A stretch of 64,000 nt of DNA from an uncultured delta proteobacterium (GTDB lineage Bacteria; Myxococcota_A; UBA9160; JAFDET01). The stretch covers positions 155,035 through 219,034 of the forward strand of contig CAMYLJ010000005.1 of the NCBI GenBank assembly GCA_947259215.1, written 5' to 3'. A model generated the notes under the pieces. The model saw nothing but the letters and a program-made list of their open reading frames with translations, had not been told where the DNA came from and searched no databases. Of the stretch, positions 8,754 to 18,353 are shown piece by piece. Within the stretch, counting starts at the first letter, position 1. Every line of letters begins with the position of its first letter. Both the position numbers and the translations under genes were made by a program.

Positions 8754-10451
8754 GTGCAGCGAGCCCTCCTCCTCGTTCTCCTGCTGCTGGCGCCGGCTCC
8801 GGCCCGCGGCGACGCCATCGTGTGGACCCAGGCGATGCTGGCCACCACGATCGCCGAGTTCTACATCGAGGAGGGCGCGATCCGGGTGGAGCTCGAGATC
8901 GGCATGCAGGACGTGGAAGCGTTCGCCAACCTGCTGCCCGACGACGTCTACGAGAAGCTCGGCGTTCCACCCCGACCGCTGGCGGAGCGCCTGGGGGACT
9001 TCTTCGGGCGCGACTTCGCGATCGTGCCGGAAGGTGCGGATCCGCTGCCGGGTCGCATCCTCGAGATGGGACCGCGCCCGCGGGTGAAGCGCGATCCGAT
9101 CACCGGCGAGCCGTTGCCCCTCCCGGAGGGCGAGGAGCCCGAGGTGGTCGTCTTCGCGCGCCTGGAGTACCCCCTGCCGGCTCGTCCCGAACGCATCGCG
9201 TTCTCGTCTCCGCCGGGCGCGAGCGTCGGGTTCGTCGTCTACCACGAGGGCGTCGCGGTGAACGACTTCCGCTACCTGTCGCGCGGCCAGGTGCTCCGCC
9301 TGGATTGGGACGATCCCTGGTACAGCGAGTTCCAGGGCCGCGGCCTCCGGCGCCAGTACTACGCGCCCATGAGCGGCTTCCTGTACGTGGAGCCCTACGA
9401 GGTGCGCAAGGAGATCATCGCGCGTCCGCTGGACCTCCAGGGTTGGATCGACCTCGGGCTCGAGGGTCGCGAGACGATCCCGGTGGAGATGCAGCCGGAT
9501 CTGCTGCGCAAGGTGGCGGCCTTCCTACGGGAGCACCATCCGGTGCTGATCGATGGCGAGGTGGTCGTACCCGAGCTGGCGCGGATCAACTTCCTGGAGC
9601 GAAGCTTGCGGACCAGCCGCGTGATCGATCCGCCGGAGGAGCTGGACGTCTACTCGGCCCAGCTCGGCGCGATCTTCGTGTATCCGACCGACGGCCTTCC
9701 CCAGACGGTCACCATGGACTGGGACCTCTGGAGCGACCGGCTCACGCGGGTGCCTGCCTCGTCGGTGGACCAGGCGGGGCCGCTTCCGACCTACCTGGAG
9801 CCCGACTGGCGGGTCCTCGAGTGGAAGAACTTCCTGAAGAACCCGGAGCTTCCCACGCTCCAGATGCTGCGCGCGCCTCCCACGGCTGTGGCGAGGGCGC
9901 TCCTGTGGGGCCGCTGGCTGTTGGCTGGCCTGGCGCTCGTCGCGGCGGTGCAGTGGGCGCGGCGGCGCAGCGGCGCGCTGGCGGCCGCGACGGCGGCGGC
10001 CGTGCTGCTGTCCGCCGGCGCCTTCTGGGCGAGCCGGGAGGCGAGCCTCTCCGACGAGCGTGCCGGCGCGGTGGTGGCCGGCCTGCTCCACAACGTCTAC
10101 CGGGCCTTCGACTTCCGCGACGAAGGCCAGATCTACGACGTGCTGGCCCGCAGCGCGAGCGGCGACCTGCTGGAGCAGGTGTACCTCGAGACGCGCCGCG
10201 GCCTCGAGCTCCAGAGCCAGGGCGGCGCGCGCGCCAAGGTGAAGGAGGTGGAGCTGGTGGAGCTGGAGGCCGAGTCCGCCGGCGGGGGCGCGTTCACCGC
10301 GACGGCGACCTGGAACGTCGCCGGCTCCGTCGGCCACTGGGGTCACATCCACCAGCGTCGCAACCGCTACCGGGCCGAGCTGCAGGTCGCCCCGGTCGAC
10401 GGTGCCTGGAAGCTCGTCGGCGTCGAGATCCTGGAGGAGCAGCGGATCTAG
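8754..10451 (+). CDS. exported/membrane protein of unknown function
   Basis: I do not recognise this 565-residue protein. From a GTG it begins with a Leu-rich signal peptide ending near ARGDA. A large soluble region of about 360 residues follows, then two hydrophobic segments around residues 380-425, then a C-terminal domain of about 130 residues with ATATWNVAGSVGHWGH. This suggests two extracytoplasmic domains separated by a membrane hairpin. It is divergent from the DUF4410 lipoprotein, sharing a 30-base control region, and converges on the MBL operon across a degenerate copy of the palindromic repeat. Confidence 0.7.
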   Translation: MQRALLLVLLLLAPAPARGDAIVWTQAMLATTIAEFYIEEGAIRVELEIGMQDVEAFANLLPDDVYEKLGVPPRPLAERLGDFFGRDFAIVPEGADPLPGRILEMGPRPRVKRDPITGEPLPLPEGEEPEVVVFARLEYPLPARPERIAFSSPPGASVGFVVYHEGVAVNDFRYLSRGQVLRLDWDDPWYSEFQGRGLRRQYYAPMSGFLYVEPYEVRKEIIARPLDLQGWIDLGLEGRETIPVEMQPDLLRKVAAFLREHHPVLIDGEVVVPELARINFLERSLRTSRVIDPPEELDVYSAQLGAIFVYPTDGLPQTVTMDWDLWSDRLTRVPASSVDQAGPLPTYLEPDWRVLEWKNFLKNPELPTLQMLRAPPTAVARALLWGRWLLAGLALVAAVQWARRRSGALAAATAAAVLLSAGAFWASREASLSDERAGAVVAGLLHNVYRAFDFRDEGQIYDVLARSASGDLLEQVYLETRRGLELQSQGGARAKVKEVELVELEAESAGGGAFTATATWNVAGSVGHWGHIHQRRNRYRAELQVAPVDGAWKLVGVEILEEQRI

Positions 10452-10454
10452 CTG

Positions 10455-10480
10455 CCTAAGGACCGTACTCGTTTCTCAGG
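10455..10480. repeat. degenerate half copy of the palindromic repeat family
   Basis: CCTAAGGACCGT followed by ACTCGTTTCTCAGG matches one arm of the repeats at 28116, 32051 and 38790 with a few substitutions; the partner arm is missing. It sits exactly between two convergent genes, directly after the stop at 10449-10451, the same kind of position as the intact copies. Confidence 0.6.
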
Positions 10481-10481
10481 C

Positions 10482-11738
10482 TCACTCGGTCGGCTTGTAC
10501 CAGGGCTTCTGCTTGCGCCAGTCCTGGTCCTGCAGGTTGTAGCGGTCTCGATGCCGGTCGAGCATGTCGTTCTGGGCGTTGAAGGCGGGGCCCCATTCGC
10601 CGGACTTGATGAAGTCGCTCATCGGGTCGGGCACGCCCGGCTGCGGCGGGGGCTGCCTCGCGGTGCCCGGCACGGCCCAGGCGTTGCGCGTGACCACGGC
10701 CATTCGTTCCCGGATCTCGTCCTTGTTGACGTTCCAGACCATCAGGTCGGTCGCGATGGAGAGCGGACCATCGTAGGTCTTGCGGATGCTGTCGTAGTAG
10801 AGGTTGTACTGCTCCGTCCCTTTGTCGAGAAGGGCGTGGTATGCGACGGCATGTCGAGGCGCGATCGTGCTCATGATCTTGCCGAAGGCCGGGCCGGATG
10901 TGTGGAACTCGCAGCAGGCGCGCCAGGCGAGCTGCGCCGGCTGGTTGCCGAGTGTCGCGAACACCGACGGGGGGTTGAAGGCCTCGTGGATGACGAGGTC
11001 CGCGCCCTTCGCGTGCTCGACGAACCACTTGTTCGGCGACGTGTCGCCGCCGAAGATGACCTTGAGGCCAGCATACTCGACGATGAAGCTCACGGGGCCG
11101 TCGCCGGTGTGGATGGCTGGGAGGGAGCGGATGGTCACGCTGTTCTCCTGGTAGATCACCTCGTTGACACCCTTGTAGTCGAACTCGTGGACGGTGATCT
11201 GGCCCGGAATCGGCGTGATCTTGAACTCGCGCGTCTTCTTGTCCCAGTTGTTGGCCTTCAGGAAGTGCTCGATGGCATACGCCGTGCCCATGTCCTCCGT
11301 CTGGCCGGCCGGTCCCCAGATCTCGAGCGGCACGGGGCGTCCTGCCGTCCAGCCACCCGCCCAGAGCGAATCCAGGTCGCCCCAGTGGTCCGTGTGCAGA
11401 TGGCTGAGGAAGACCCTGGTCAGGTACTGGTAGGGGATCATGAGCGACGCGATGTTGCGCATGGATCCCGAGCCGATGTCGAAGATGAACTTGTCGCCGT
11501 TGCCCAGCTCGAAGAGGAAGCAGGCCGATGCCTGGGCGAGGCGCTGGTCCGGCATGCCGGTTCCGCAGGCCACGATCCGGATCTCGTCCTTCGCCAGCTC
11601 TTCCGTGCCCGGGTAGTAGACGTAGCGGTCGGGCGCCGTGCCGGTGGGGGAGGTGACCTTGCCTCCAGCCCCGAGCAGGAGGATCACGGCCAGCGTGGCG
11701 GCCGAGCCGGCCACTAGCGTTCCAAGACTGCGAGCCAT
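10482..11738 (-). CDS. exported MBL-fold metallo-hydrolase (paralogue 2 of 3)
   Basis: The protein has 418 residues. The start ATG at 11738 follows a GAGGAGGAGATC ribosome-binding region and yields an N-terminal hydrophobic export segment at about residues 9-24. The metal motif H113-L-H115-T-D117-H118 is intact, with the FGGDTSPNKW segment further on. It shares GTGMP, IFDIGSGS-like and YKGVNEVIYQEN segments with the paralogue at 6671. It is the last gene of a three-gene operon with another MBL protein and an outer-membrane protein. Function beyond metal-dependent hydrolysis in the periplasm is not known. Confidence 0.85.
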   Translation of the reverse strand: MARSLGTLVAGSAATLAVILLLGAGGKVTSPTGTAPDRYVYYPGTEELAKDEIRIVACGTGMPDQRLAQASACFLFELGNGDKFIFDIGSGSMRNIASLMIPYQYLTRVFLSHLHTDHWGDLDSLWAGGWTAGRPVPLEIWGPAGQTEDMGTAYAIEHFLKANNWDKKTREFKITPIPGQITVHEFDYKGVNEVIYQENSVTIRSLPAIHTGDGPVSFIVEYAGLKVIFGGDTSPNKWFVEHAKGADLVIHEAFNPPSVFATLGNQPAQLAWRACCEFHTSGPAFGKIMSTIAPRHAVAYHALLDKGTEQYNLYYDSIRKTYDGPLSIATDLMVWNVNKDEIRERMAVVTRNAWAVPGTARQPPPQPGVPDPMSDFIKSGEWGPAFNAQNDMLDRHRDRYNLQDQDWRKQKPWYKPTE

Positions 11739-11770
11739 GGATCTCCTCCTCGTCGGGTTCTTCGGTGCGC

Positions 11771-12985
11771 TCAGTCGATGGGCTGCGTCGGGGGCGGGAC
11801 CAGATCCTTCAAGGTGCCCTGCTTCAGCCAGTCGGACATGAGTCCGGTAGCGGGCTCGCCGCGGGGAGCGGTGTCCCACTCCTTGCTCGTGCCCTGGGGC
11901 CAGGAGTCGTGGTTGAAGGTGACCTCGCGGACCTCGATGTGGTCCTTGGTCACGTTGATCACCGTCAGGTCGTCCGCCATCGCCAGCGGTCCCGAGTAGG
12001 TCTCGCGGACACCGCCGTAGAGCTCGAACTCGAGGTCGCGTTGGTTCCAGTAGTGGTAGGCCACCGCCAGCCGTGGCTGCACCATGGACATCAGCTTCCC
12101 GAAGCCCTGGGGCGGTGTGTGGATCTGCGAGGTCACCCAGTAGGCCTGCTTGTAGGGGAAGCCGGCGATCTTCATCCACTGCTCGGGCGTGAAGAAGCAC
12201 TCGTGCACCACCACGTCGGCGCCCTTGGCCTCCTTGGCGAACCACTTGTTCGGCACGCTGTCGCCGCCGAACACGAAGGAGAGGCCGTTCCAGTCCAGAC
12301 GGAAGCTGACCGAGCCGTCGCGGATGTGGATGGCGGGAAAGGACGTCACCTTGACGCCGTTCTCGTCGTAGATCACGGCCGTCTTCGAGTGGTCGAACTC
12401 GTGGGCCACGATCTCGCCGCCGGCGTCGGGCAGGGTCCCTGCCCGCGAGGTCACGTCCCAGGCCCAGGCGGCGCGGATGTGGTCCACGTGTGCCTTCGTC
12501 CCTAGCTCCGGGCTCGAGCCGGAAGGACCGTAGACGTGGAGCGGCGTGTAGCGGCCATTCAGCCAGCCGCCCACCCAAAGCGCAGCCACGTCGCCCACGT
12601 GGTCGGTGTGGAGGTGGCTCGCGAAGACGGTGTCGAGCTCCGAGTAGTCGGGCTCCAGGCCGGCGAGGCGGTCGGTGGACCCGGTCCCCACGTCGAACAG
12701 GAAGGACTCCCCGTTGCCGAGCTCGACGAGGAACGACGCGGCCACGTTGCTCGGCGACTGGTTCGGCATGCCGGTCCCGAGGGCCACGATGCGCATCTCG
12801 TCGGCCGCCAGCTTCTCGGTGTTCGGGTAGAAGGTGCGCGGGTAGCGGTTCTTCTGGACCTTCTGGGGGACGCGTCCGAAGGGGACGTTCATCCCGTCCA
12901 CCTTGTCGGGCTTGCCGAGGGCCGTACCCCCGAACAGGGCCAGGCACGCGACGGCCGCTGCCGCGACCGCGAGGGGGGTCTTCAC
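11771..12985 (-). CDS. exported MBL-fold metallo-hydrolase (paralogue 3 of 3)
   Basis: The product has 404 residues from a GTG with a GGAGGAGG ribosome-binding site. The signal peptide ends near TALGKP at residues 21-26. The metal site is H124-L-H126-T-D128-H129, with FGGDSVPNKW and VHECF further along. It lies 32 bases upstream of its paralogue and 16 bases downstream of an outer-membrane protein gene in the same direction, so all three are probably one transcript. Divergence from the other two is substantial, implying an old duplication rather than a recent copy. Confidence 0.85.
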   Translation of the reverse strand: MKTPLAVAAAAVACLALFGGTALGKPDKVDGMNVPFGRVPQKVQKNRYPRTFYPNTEKLAADEMRIVALGTGMPNQSPSNVAASFLVELGNGESFLFDVGTGSTDRLAGLEPDYSELDTVFASHLHTDHVGDVAALWVGGWLNGRYTPLHVYGPSGSSPELGTKAHVDHIRAAWAWDVTSRAGTLPDAGGEIVAHEFDHSKTAVIYDENGVKVTSFPAIHIRDGSVSFRLDWNGLSFVFGGDSVPNKWFAKEAKGADVVVHECFFTPEQWMKIAGFPYKQAYWVTSQIHTPPQGFGKLMSMVQPRLAVAYHYWNQRDLEFELYGGVRETYSGPLAMADDLTVINVTKDHIEVREVTFNHDSWPQGTSKEWDTAPRGEPATGLMSDWLKQGTLKDLVPPPTQPID

Positions 12986-13001
12986 GGCGTCCTCCTCCGG
13001 A

Positions 13002-14090
13002 TCAGCTCTCGAAGAGCGCCCGCTTGATGGGCTTCGGGATCACCGGAACGATGAAGAACTTGATCATCCAACGCTGCCCGTAGTTGTCCGGGGCGACCAC
13101 CGAGTAGTTGGCGCCGAGCCCGATGCGGACGGGCATCTTTCCCACGAAGAAGGTGTTGGAGATCGCCAGCTCGAGGGGCAGGGTGAGCCGGTCGCTGCTG
13201 TCCGCCTCCCAGTTCACCGTGATCATGGGGAAGCCACCGATCTGCCACTGGCCCCAGGGCAGGCGGTACCAGTAGATGGGCTGGAACTGCGACATCTTGA
13301 CGTCGTTGTCGCCGCTGCCTGCGAAGGAGAAGAGGTGCTGCTGGAAGAGGCCGAGGCTCGTCTTCTTCCCGAGCCGGAGGGTGATGGCGGACGGCCCCAT
13401 GGACCACTTGTCGGAGCCGAACTGGTCCTCGGTCGCGGTGGGGAACATGAAGGCCGGCCCGATGCCCCACACGAAGTTGGACTCGTCGGGGAGCTTCATG
13501 GGCTCCGCCGGCGAGAGCATGGACCAGAACATGATGTCGCCGAGCTCCGCCTTCCGCTCGTCGGGAGCGCCCAGGGCGCTGAAGACCCGCTGCGGATTGA
13601 CGCTGTTGCAGTTCCCGGGGCACTGGTTGAAATCGCCGAAGGCCGCGCGGCGCGCGATCAGCGGGGGCTCGAACTTGGGTGCGCTGATGATCGGGATGAT
13701 CGGGCGGTTCACCAGGTTCCACTTCTTGGTGAGCGCCAGCGGCATCACGGGCTGGATGATCCCCGTGTTCACCCACTTGGAGCCTCGCGCCGGGAACCCG
13801 CGGTAGCGGGCCGTGTCGTTCTCCATGAAGATCATCCAGAGATCCGACAGCGGGTTGTCGAGCTTGCGGGAGACCTCCTCCAGGGAAGGCGCTCCGTCGC
13901 CCGCCTGGGAGACCGGTGCCGGCGTGTCCGCGGGTGCAGCGGCGGGCGTCGCTTCGAGCCGCGGCGCAGACGGCTCGGGCGCCTCGCGCCGGGCCGGGGC
14001 AGCCGGCGCCTCGGGCTCCGAGTCGATCACGTCGGCGGCGCCCGGCGCCGCCAGCAGGCCGAGTGCCAGTGCAAGGACGAGTGCTCGCAT
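13002..14090 (-). CDS. putative outer-membrane beta-barrel protein
   Basis: This is a 362-residue protein. A signal peptide is followed by a low-complexity Ala/Pro/Glu-rich stretch to about residue 65, then a long region of alternating amphipathic strands with aromatic residues, typical of a barrel. Segments such as NRPIIPIISAP and FVGKMPVRIGLG resemble bacterial proteins loosely annotated neuromedin U-like transporters. It heads the operon with two exported MBL hydrolases and is divergent from a TetR gene 90 bases away. A channel or surface role linked to the hydrolases is inferred. Confidence 0.65.
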   Translation of the reverse strand: MRALVLALALGLLAAPGAADVIDSEPEAPAAPARREAPEPSAPRLEATPAAAPADTPAPVSQAGDGAPSLEEVSRKLDNPLSDLWMIFMENDTARYRGFPARGSKWVNTGIIQPVMPLALTKKWNLVNRPIIPIISAPKFEPPLIARRAAFGDFNQCPGNCNSVNPQRVFSALGAPDERKAELGDIMFWSMLSPAEPMKLPDESNFVWGIGPAFMFPTATEDQFGSDKWSMGPSAITLRLGKKTSLGLFQQHLFSFAGSGDNDVKMSQFQPIYWYRLPWGQWQIGGFPMITVNWEADSSDRLTLPLELAISNTFFVGKMPVRIGLGANYSVVAPDNYGQRWMIKFFIVPVIPKPIKRALFES

Positions 14091-14180
14091 CGGAATCCCC
14101 CCGAGTTCGTACGATGCCGTCACCCTAGCGAGACTGTACGCTTCGGTCTAGAAGGTCCTGAGGAGAAACAGGGAGTTCCG

Positions 14181-14735
14181 ATGGCCGGGCGGAAACAGCG
14201 GGCGAGCCGGGCCGACTGGCTCGAGGCGGCGCTCGAGGCCCTGGCCCGGGACGGCGTGGACGGCGTCCGGGTGGAGCGGCTCGCGCGCAGCCTGAGGATC
14301 GCAAAGAGCGGATTCTATTGGCATTTTCGGGACCGGGACGACCTGCTGGCCCAGCTCCTCCGCTTCTGGGCCCACGAGTTCACCGGGGTCGCGACCGAGA
14401 ATCCCGAGCTCCGGGCGGGCGAGCCGCGGGAGCGACTGCGCCGGCTCGCCGAGATGATCCTCGACGCCGATCTGACCCGTTACGAGCTGGCCTTCCGCGC
14501 CTGGGCGAAGCAGGACCCGAAGGTCGCCACCGAGGTGCGCCGCGTGTACCGGGACCGGCTCGACTTCGTCGGCGGCATCCTGGCCAAGCTGGGCTTCGAG
14601 GGCGACGACCTCGAGATGCGCACGCGCCTCTTCGTCGCCTATCACTCCTGGGAGCGCGTGATGTTCTCGAAGGAGCCGAAGCGCGCGCTGCGGGCGTTGA
14701 TCGATCGCCGGATCGCCTTGATCACCCGCCGTTGA
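14181..14735 (+). CDS. TetR-family transcriptional regulator
   Basis: This is a 184-residue protein with an N-terminal helix-turn-helix (ERLARSLRIAKSGFYWHF, about residues 37-54) and an all-alpha ligand-binding part. It is divergent from the outer-membrane/MBL operon, so control of that operon and of itself is likely. A GGGAG ribosome-binding site precedes the ATG. Its last 14 bases overlap the end of the convergent LOG gene. The ligand is unknown. Confidence 0.88.
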   Translation: MAGRKQRASRADWLEAALEALARDGVDGVRVERLARSLRIAKSGFYWHFRDRDDLLAQLLRFWAHEFTGVATENPELRAGEPRERLRRLAEMILDADLTRYELAFRAWAKQDPKVATEVRRVYRDRLDFVGGILAKLGFEGDDLEMRTRLFVAYHSWERVMFSKEPKRALRALIDRRIALITRR

Positions 14736-15690
14736 CGGGGATTCCGCGGCGGCCGCGCGCTGCGGCCTGGCGGCGTTCGGTGAGCGAGGCAGCGTCGGGC
14801 CTCGCGCCGGGCGTCACCCCGTACCAGTCGAGGATCTGGTGGCGGATGTCATCGGCGGTCTCGGCGTAGCAGAAGAGGTCCAGGTCCTCGGGCGCGATCA
14901 CGCCCTCCTCGACCATGAACTCGAAGTCCAGCATCCCCCGCCAGAACGCCTCTCCCACGAGAACCACGGGCACCGGATCCATCTTTTGGGTCTGGATCAG
15001 GCACAGGGTATCGAAGAGCTCGTCCAGGGTGCCGTAGCCCCCTGGGAAGGCGACGAGGGCCACCGCCAGGTTCAGGAAGTGCATCTTGCGCAGGGCGAAG
15101 TAGCGGAACTGGAAGCAGAGCTCCGGCGTGATGTACGAGTTGGGGAACTGCTCCATCGGCAGTGTGATGTTGAGGCCGATGCTCTTGGCGCCGGCGTCCC
15201 AGGCGCCGCGGTTGCCCGCCTCCATCACGCCCGGGCCGCCCCCGGTCACGATCACGTAGTGGCGGTCGCCTTCGGGCTGGCCGGCCTCGCTGACCAGGCG
15301 AGCGAAGTCCTGGGCCACGTCGTAGTAGTGGCTCTTGGCGGCGATGCGCTCCGCGATGCGGACGTTCCGCGTGAGCGCGGCGTCGCCCGGCGAGGCGTCT
15401 CGGGCCGCCACCGCCTCCTCGAGGCGCCGCTGCGCCACAGCGGGCTCGACGATCCGCGTGCCCCCGAAGAGCACGATGGTGGAGCGGATGTCGTTCTCGG
15501 TGAAGGCCATCTGCGGCTTCAGGTACTCGAGCAGCAAACGCACCGAGCGCGTCTCGTCCTGGGCCAGCAGGTCCGTGTCCAGCTCGGCCAGACGGTACGA
15601 GGGGCTCTCCATGATGCGCTCAACGCGTGCCAGCGCTTCGGGGTCCTCGGAAAGCTCCTTGGGCAGCTCGCGGGGAAGTCGGTCGCTCAC
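14722..15690 (-). CDS. LOG-family protein (nucleoside 5'-monophosphate phosphoribohydrolase-like)
   Basis: This is a 322-residue protein from a GTG preceded by GGAGGGAG. It carries TGGGPGVMEAGNRGA in the middle and PGGYGTLDE further on, the diagnostic LOG pair that binds the nucleotide and supplies the catalytic Glu. Family members release ribose 5-phosphate from nucleotides; long bacterial forms are often misannotated as lysine decarboxylases. About 100 N-terminal residues precede the Rossmann-like core. It is the last gene of a run with the epimerase and pgi. Its 3' end overlaps the convergent TetR gene by 14 bases. Confidence 0.88.
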   Translation of the reverse strand: MSDRLPRELPKELSEDPEALARVERIMESPSYRLAELDTDLLAQDETRSVRLLLEYLKPQMAFTENDIRSTIVLFGGTRIVEPAVAQRRLEEAVAARDASPGDAALTRNVRIAERIAAKSHYYDVAQDFARLVSEAGQPEGDRHYVIVTGGGPGVMEAGNRGAWDAGAKSIGLNITLPMEQFPNSYITPELCFQFRYFALRKMHFLNLAVALVAFPGGYGTLDELFDTLCLIQTQKMDPVPVVLVGEAFWRGMLDFEFMVEEGVIAPEDLDLFCYAETADDIRHQILDWYGVTPGARPDAASLTERRQAAARGRRGIPVNGG

Positions 15691-15731
15691 GGTGGTTCTC
15701 TCCCTCCAGTGCGAAACGTAGCGTCGGGCCG

Positions 15732-16673
15732 TCAGGTGACCGAGATGCGGAAGCCGGCCGCGTGCTCCTCGCCCGGTCGGATCCGGCGCACGGGGCGCGT
15801 CCCTTCGAAGGGGTTGGTCGGCGCGGTCATGGGCTCGAAGCAGACCACGTTGTCGTCGGCGGGCGCGTACACGACGGCGATGGGATAGGCGGTCCCGTGG
15901 CTCACCTCGATCCGCCGGCCTCCGCCGGCCAGGACGAAGACCGGATCGGGGTCGAGCTCGGTGAAGAGGTCGTCGAGCACGCGGTCGCCGAGGGGACCCG
16001 GCTCGATGCGTACCGCCTCCTCGTCGCCGGTGGGCAGGCAGCGCGCGTCGAGGATCGCGCGCCGGCGCACGGGGAGCGCGACCTCCCAGTCCCGGCGCGG
16101 GACGTCGGGTAGCCGGAAGTACGGGTGGTAGCCCCAGGCGATCGGGACCGCGAGATCGCCGGTGGCGCGGATCCGAGTCGCGATCGACAGTGTCGTACCG
16201 CGCAGCTCGACCTCCATCCGGATCTCGTGGCGAAAGGGGAAGAGCGAAAGCAGGTCCGGGTGATGCCCCCAGTCGAGCCGGGCGACGAGCCGGGCGCCCT
16301 CGTCGTCGGCCGCGGTCTCGACCTCCCAGTGGGCGCACCCGGCCACCAGCCCGTGGATCGGCAGCCCGTTCGGGTCCGGGTGCACGCGCGGGCTCGTGTT
16401 CGGCACCGGGATCTCGACGCCGTCCACCGCGTATCCCTCTCTCGCCAGGCGGTTGGACCACGGGTGGAGGAACGGGATCCCCATCACGATGCCCTCCGCC
16501 GCGTAGGCGGCGAGGCCCTGGCACTGGCCGAGTAGCTCCTCTCCCCGGTGGGTCATGGAGCAGCCGACCATCCCCGCGCTCGGCGCATAGGTCACCGACA
16601 GGTCGTCGGGGGAGTGCAACGTGAGGGTCGGGAAGTCCTCGCGCTCGCCTTCTTCGATGCGGTAGGCGCTCAC
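15732..16673 (-). CDS. aldose 1-epimerase (mutarotase) family protein
   Basis: This is a 313-residue beta-sandwich protein from a GTG start. Candidate active-site segments are PIHGLV, WGYHPYFRLP with the likely catalytic His, and FEPMTAP with the likely catalytic Glu. The family interconverts sugar anomers; some members act on hexose 6-phosphates. It starts ten bases after pgi ends, so the two are almost certainly co-transcribed, which favours glucose or glucose 6-phosphate as substrate. That specificity is inferred from context. Confidence 0.85.
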   Translation of the reverse strand: MSAYRIEEGEREDFPTLTLHSPDDLSVTYAPSAGMVGCSMTHRGEELLGQCQGLAAYAAEGIVMGIPFLHPWSNRLAREGYAVDGVEIPVPNTSPRVHPDPNGLPIHGLVAGCAHWEVETAADDEGARLVARLDWGHHPDLLSLFPFRHEIRMEVELRGTTLSIATRIRATGDLAVPIAWGYHPYFRLPDVPRRDWEVALPVRRRAILDARCLPTGDEEAVRIEPGPLGDRVLDDLFTELDPDPVFVLAGGGRRIEVSHGTAYPIAVVYAPADDNVVCFEPMTAPTNPFEGTRPVRRIRPGEEHAAGFRISVT

Positions 16674-16683
16674 CCGGGGCGGA

Positions 16684-18312
16684 TCACGACCGCAGGCGCC
16701 GGTAGCGCCGGATCAGCGTGTTGGTGGAGCTGTCGTGACCGAGCTCCGACTCCGGGCCGCTCTCGAGCTCCGGGATGATGCGCTTCGCCAGCACCTTCCC
16801 CAGCTCGACGCCCCACTGGTCGAAGGAGTTCACGTTCCACACCGTCCCCTGCACGAAGACCTTGTGCTCGTAGAGCGCCACGAGCGCGCCCAGTACCGCC
16901 GGCTCCAGCCGGTCGGCCAGGATCGTGTTGGTGGGGCGGTTGCCCGGGAACGTGCGGTGTCCGACCAGCTCGCCGGCGACCCCCTCGGCTGCCACTTCCT
17001 CGGCCGGCTTGCCGAAGGCCAGCGCCTCGGTCTGTGCGAAGAAGTTCGCCATCAGCTGGTCGTGGTGGCTCCCGAGAGGGTTCAGGCTGCGGGCGAAGCC
17101 GATGAAGTCGCAGGGCACGATCTTCGTGCCCTGGTGGATGAGTTGGAAGAAGGCGTGCTGCCCGTTGGTGCCGGGCTCCCCCCAGATGATCGGACCGGTC
17201 TGGTGCTCCACCGCCTTGCCGTCGAGGTCCACGCGCTTGCCGTTGCTCTCCATGTCGAGCTGCTGGAGATAGGCGGGGAAGCGCCAAAAATACTGGTCGT
17301 AAGGCAGGACCGCGTGGCTCTCGGCGCCGAGGAAGTTGTTGTACCAGACGCCCAGCAGTCCCAGCAGCACCGGCATGTTCTCCGCGAAGGGCGCCCGGCG
17401 GAAGTGCTCGTCCATGGCGTGGAATCCGGCCAGCATCTGGCGGAAGGCGTCGGGCCCGATGGCCACCATGAGCGAGAGTCCGACCGCCGAGGTGTAGGAG
17501 TAGCGGCCACCCACCCAGTCCCAGAATCCGAACATGTTGGCCGGGTCGATGCCGAACTTCGCCACCTCCTCCGCGTTGGTGGAGACCGCGACGAAGTGCT
17601 TTGCGACTGCCGCCTCGTCTTTCAGGGCCGCCAGACACCAGTCGCGCGCGCTGCGCGCGTTGGTCAGGGTCTCGAGGGTGGTGAAGGTCTTGGAGCAGAT
17701 GATGAAGAGGGTCTCCTCCGGAGCGAGGGCGCGCACGGTCTCGGCGAAGTCCGTGGCGTCCACGTTGGAGACGAAGTCGAGGTGCAGGCCCCGGTCGCTG
17801 GCGTGGCGCAGGGCCTCGTAGGCCATCATCGGCCCGAGATCCGAGCCGCCGATCCCGATGTTCACGACGTTCCGGATGCGCTTGCCGGTGTGGCCCGTCC
17901 AGGCGCCGCCCCGCACCTGCTCGCAGAACCCGGCCATCTGGTCGAGCACGGCGTGTACCTCGGGCACCACGTTCTCGCCGTCCACCTCGATCACGGCGTC
18001 CCGCGGTGCGCGCAATGCCACGTGCAGGACGGCGCGGTCTTCGGTCGTGTTGATCTTCTCACCCCGGAACATGGCGTCGATGCGCTCGCGCAGGCCCGCG
18101 CTCTCGGCCAGGGCGAGCAGCAGGCGCAGCGTCTCGTCGGTCACCCGGTTCTTCGAGTAGTCCAGGTAGAGGCCCGCGGCCTCGAGGGTCAGGCGCTCGC
18201 CGCGCTTCGGATCCTCGGTGAACAGCTCGCGCAGGTGGCGGCCCTCGAGGCTCTGACGGTGGTCTTCCAGCGCCTTCCACTCGGGCCGCCGGGTCAAGGG
18301 GGCTCGGCTCAT
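16684..18312 (-). CDS. pgi: glucose-6-phosphate isomerase
   Basis: The enzyme has 542 residues and converts glucose 6-phosphate and fructose 6-phosphate in the cytoplasm. Family segments are clear: [25 protein letters not shown], the catalytic Glu/His region [19 protein letters not shown], and near the end [15 protein letters not shown] with the active-site Lys. Length and motifs match the long proteobacterial/eukaryotic type. The ATG at 18312 follows AGGAGAG; the longer open frame upstream is a shadow. It links to the glycogen and aldolase genes at 53798-59433 in central carbon metabolism. Confidence 0.97.
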   Translation of the reverse strand: MSRAPLTRRPEWKALEDHRQSLEGRHLRELFTEDPKRGERLTLEAAGLYLDYSKNRVTDETLRLLLALAESAGLRERIDAMFRGEKINTTEDRAVLHVALRAPRDAVIEVDGENVVPEVHAVLDQMAGFCEQVRGGAWTGHTGKRIRNVVNIGIGGSDLGPMMAYEALRHASDRGLHLDFVSNVDATDFAETVRALAPEETLFIICSKTFTTLETLTNARSARDWCLAALKDEAAVAKHFVAVSTNAEEVAKFGIDPANMFGFWDWVGGRYSYTSAVGLSLMVAIGPDAFRQMLAGFHAMDEHFRRAPFAENMPVLLGLLGVWYNNFLGAESHAVLPYDQYFWRFPAYLQQLDMESNGKRVDLDGKAVEHQTGPIIWGEPGTNGQHAFFQLIHQGTKIVPCDFIGFARSLNPLGSHHDQLMANFFAQTEALAFGKPAEEVAAEGVAGELVGHRTFPGNRPTNTILADRLEPAVLGALVALYEHKVFVQGTVWNVNSFDQWGVELGKVLAKRIIPELESGPESELGHDSSTNTLIRRYRRLRS

Positions 18313-18353
18313 GATCTTCTCTCCTGGGCGCAGAGTGTGCTTCAGGGGCTGCG

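Noticed and set aside
14131..14149. AGAC...GTCT inverted repeat before the TetR gene at 14181
   Set aside because: Four-base arms and no second copy; not distinguishable from chance, although an operator somewhere in this gap is likely.
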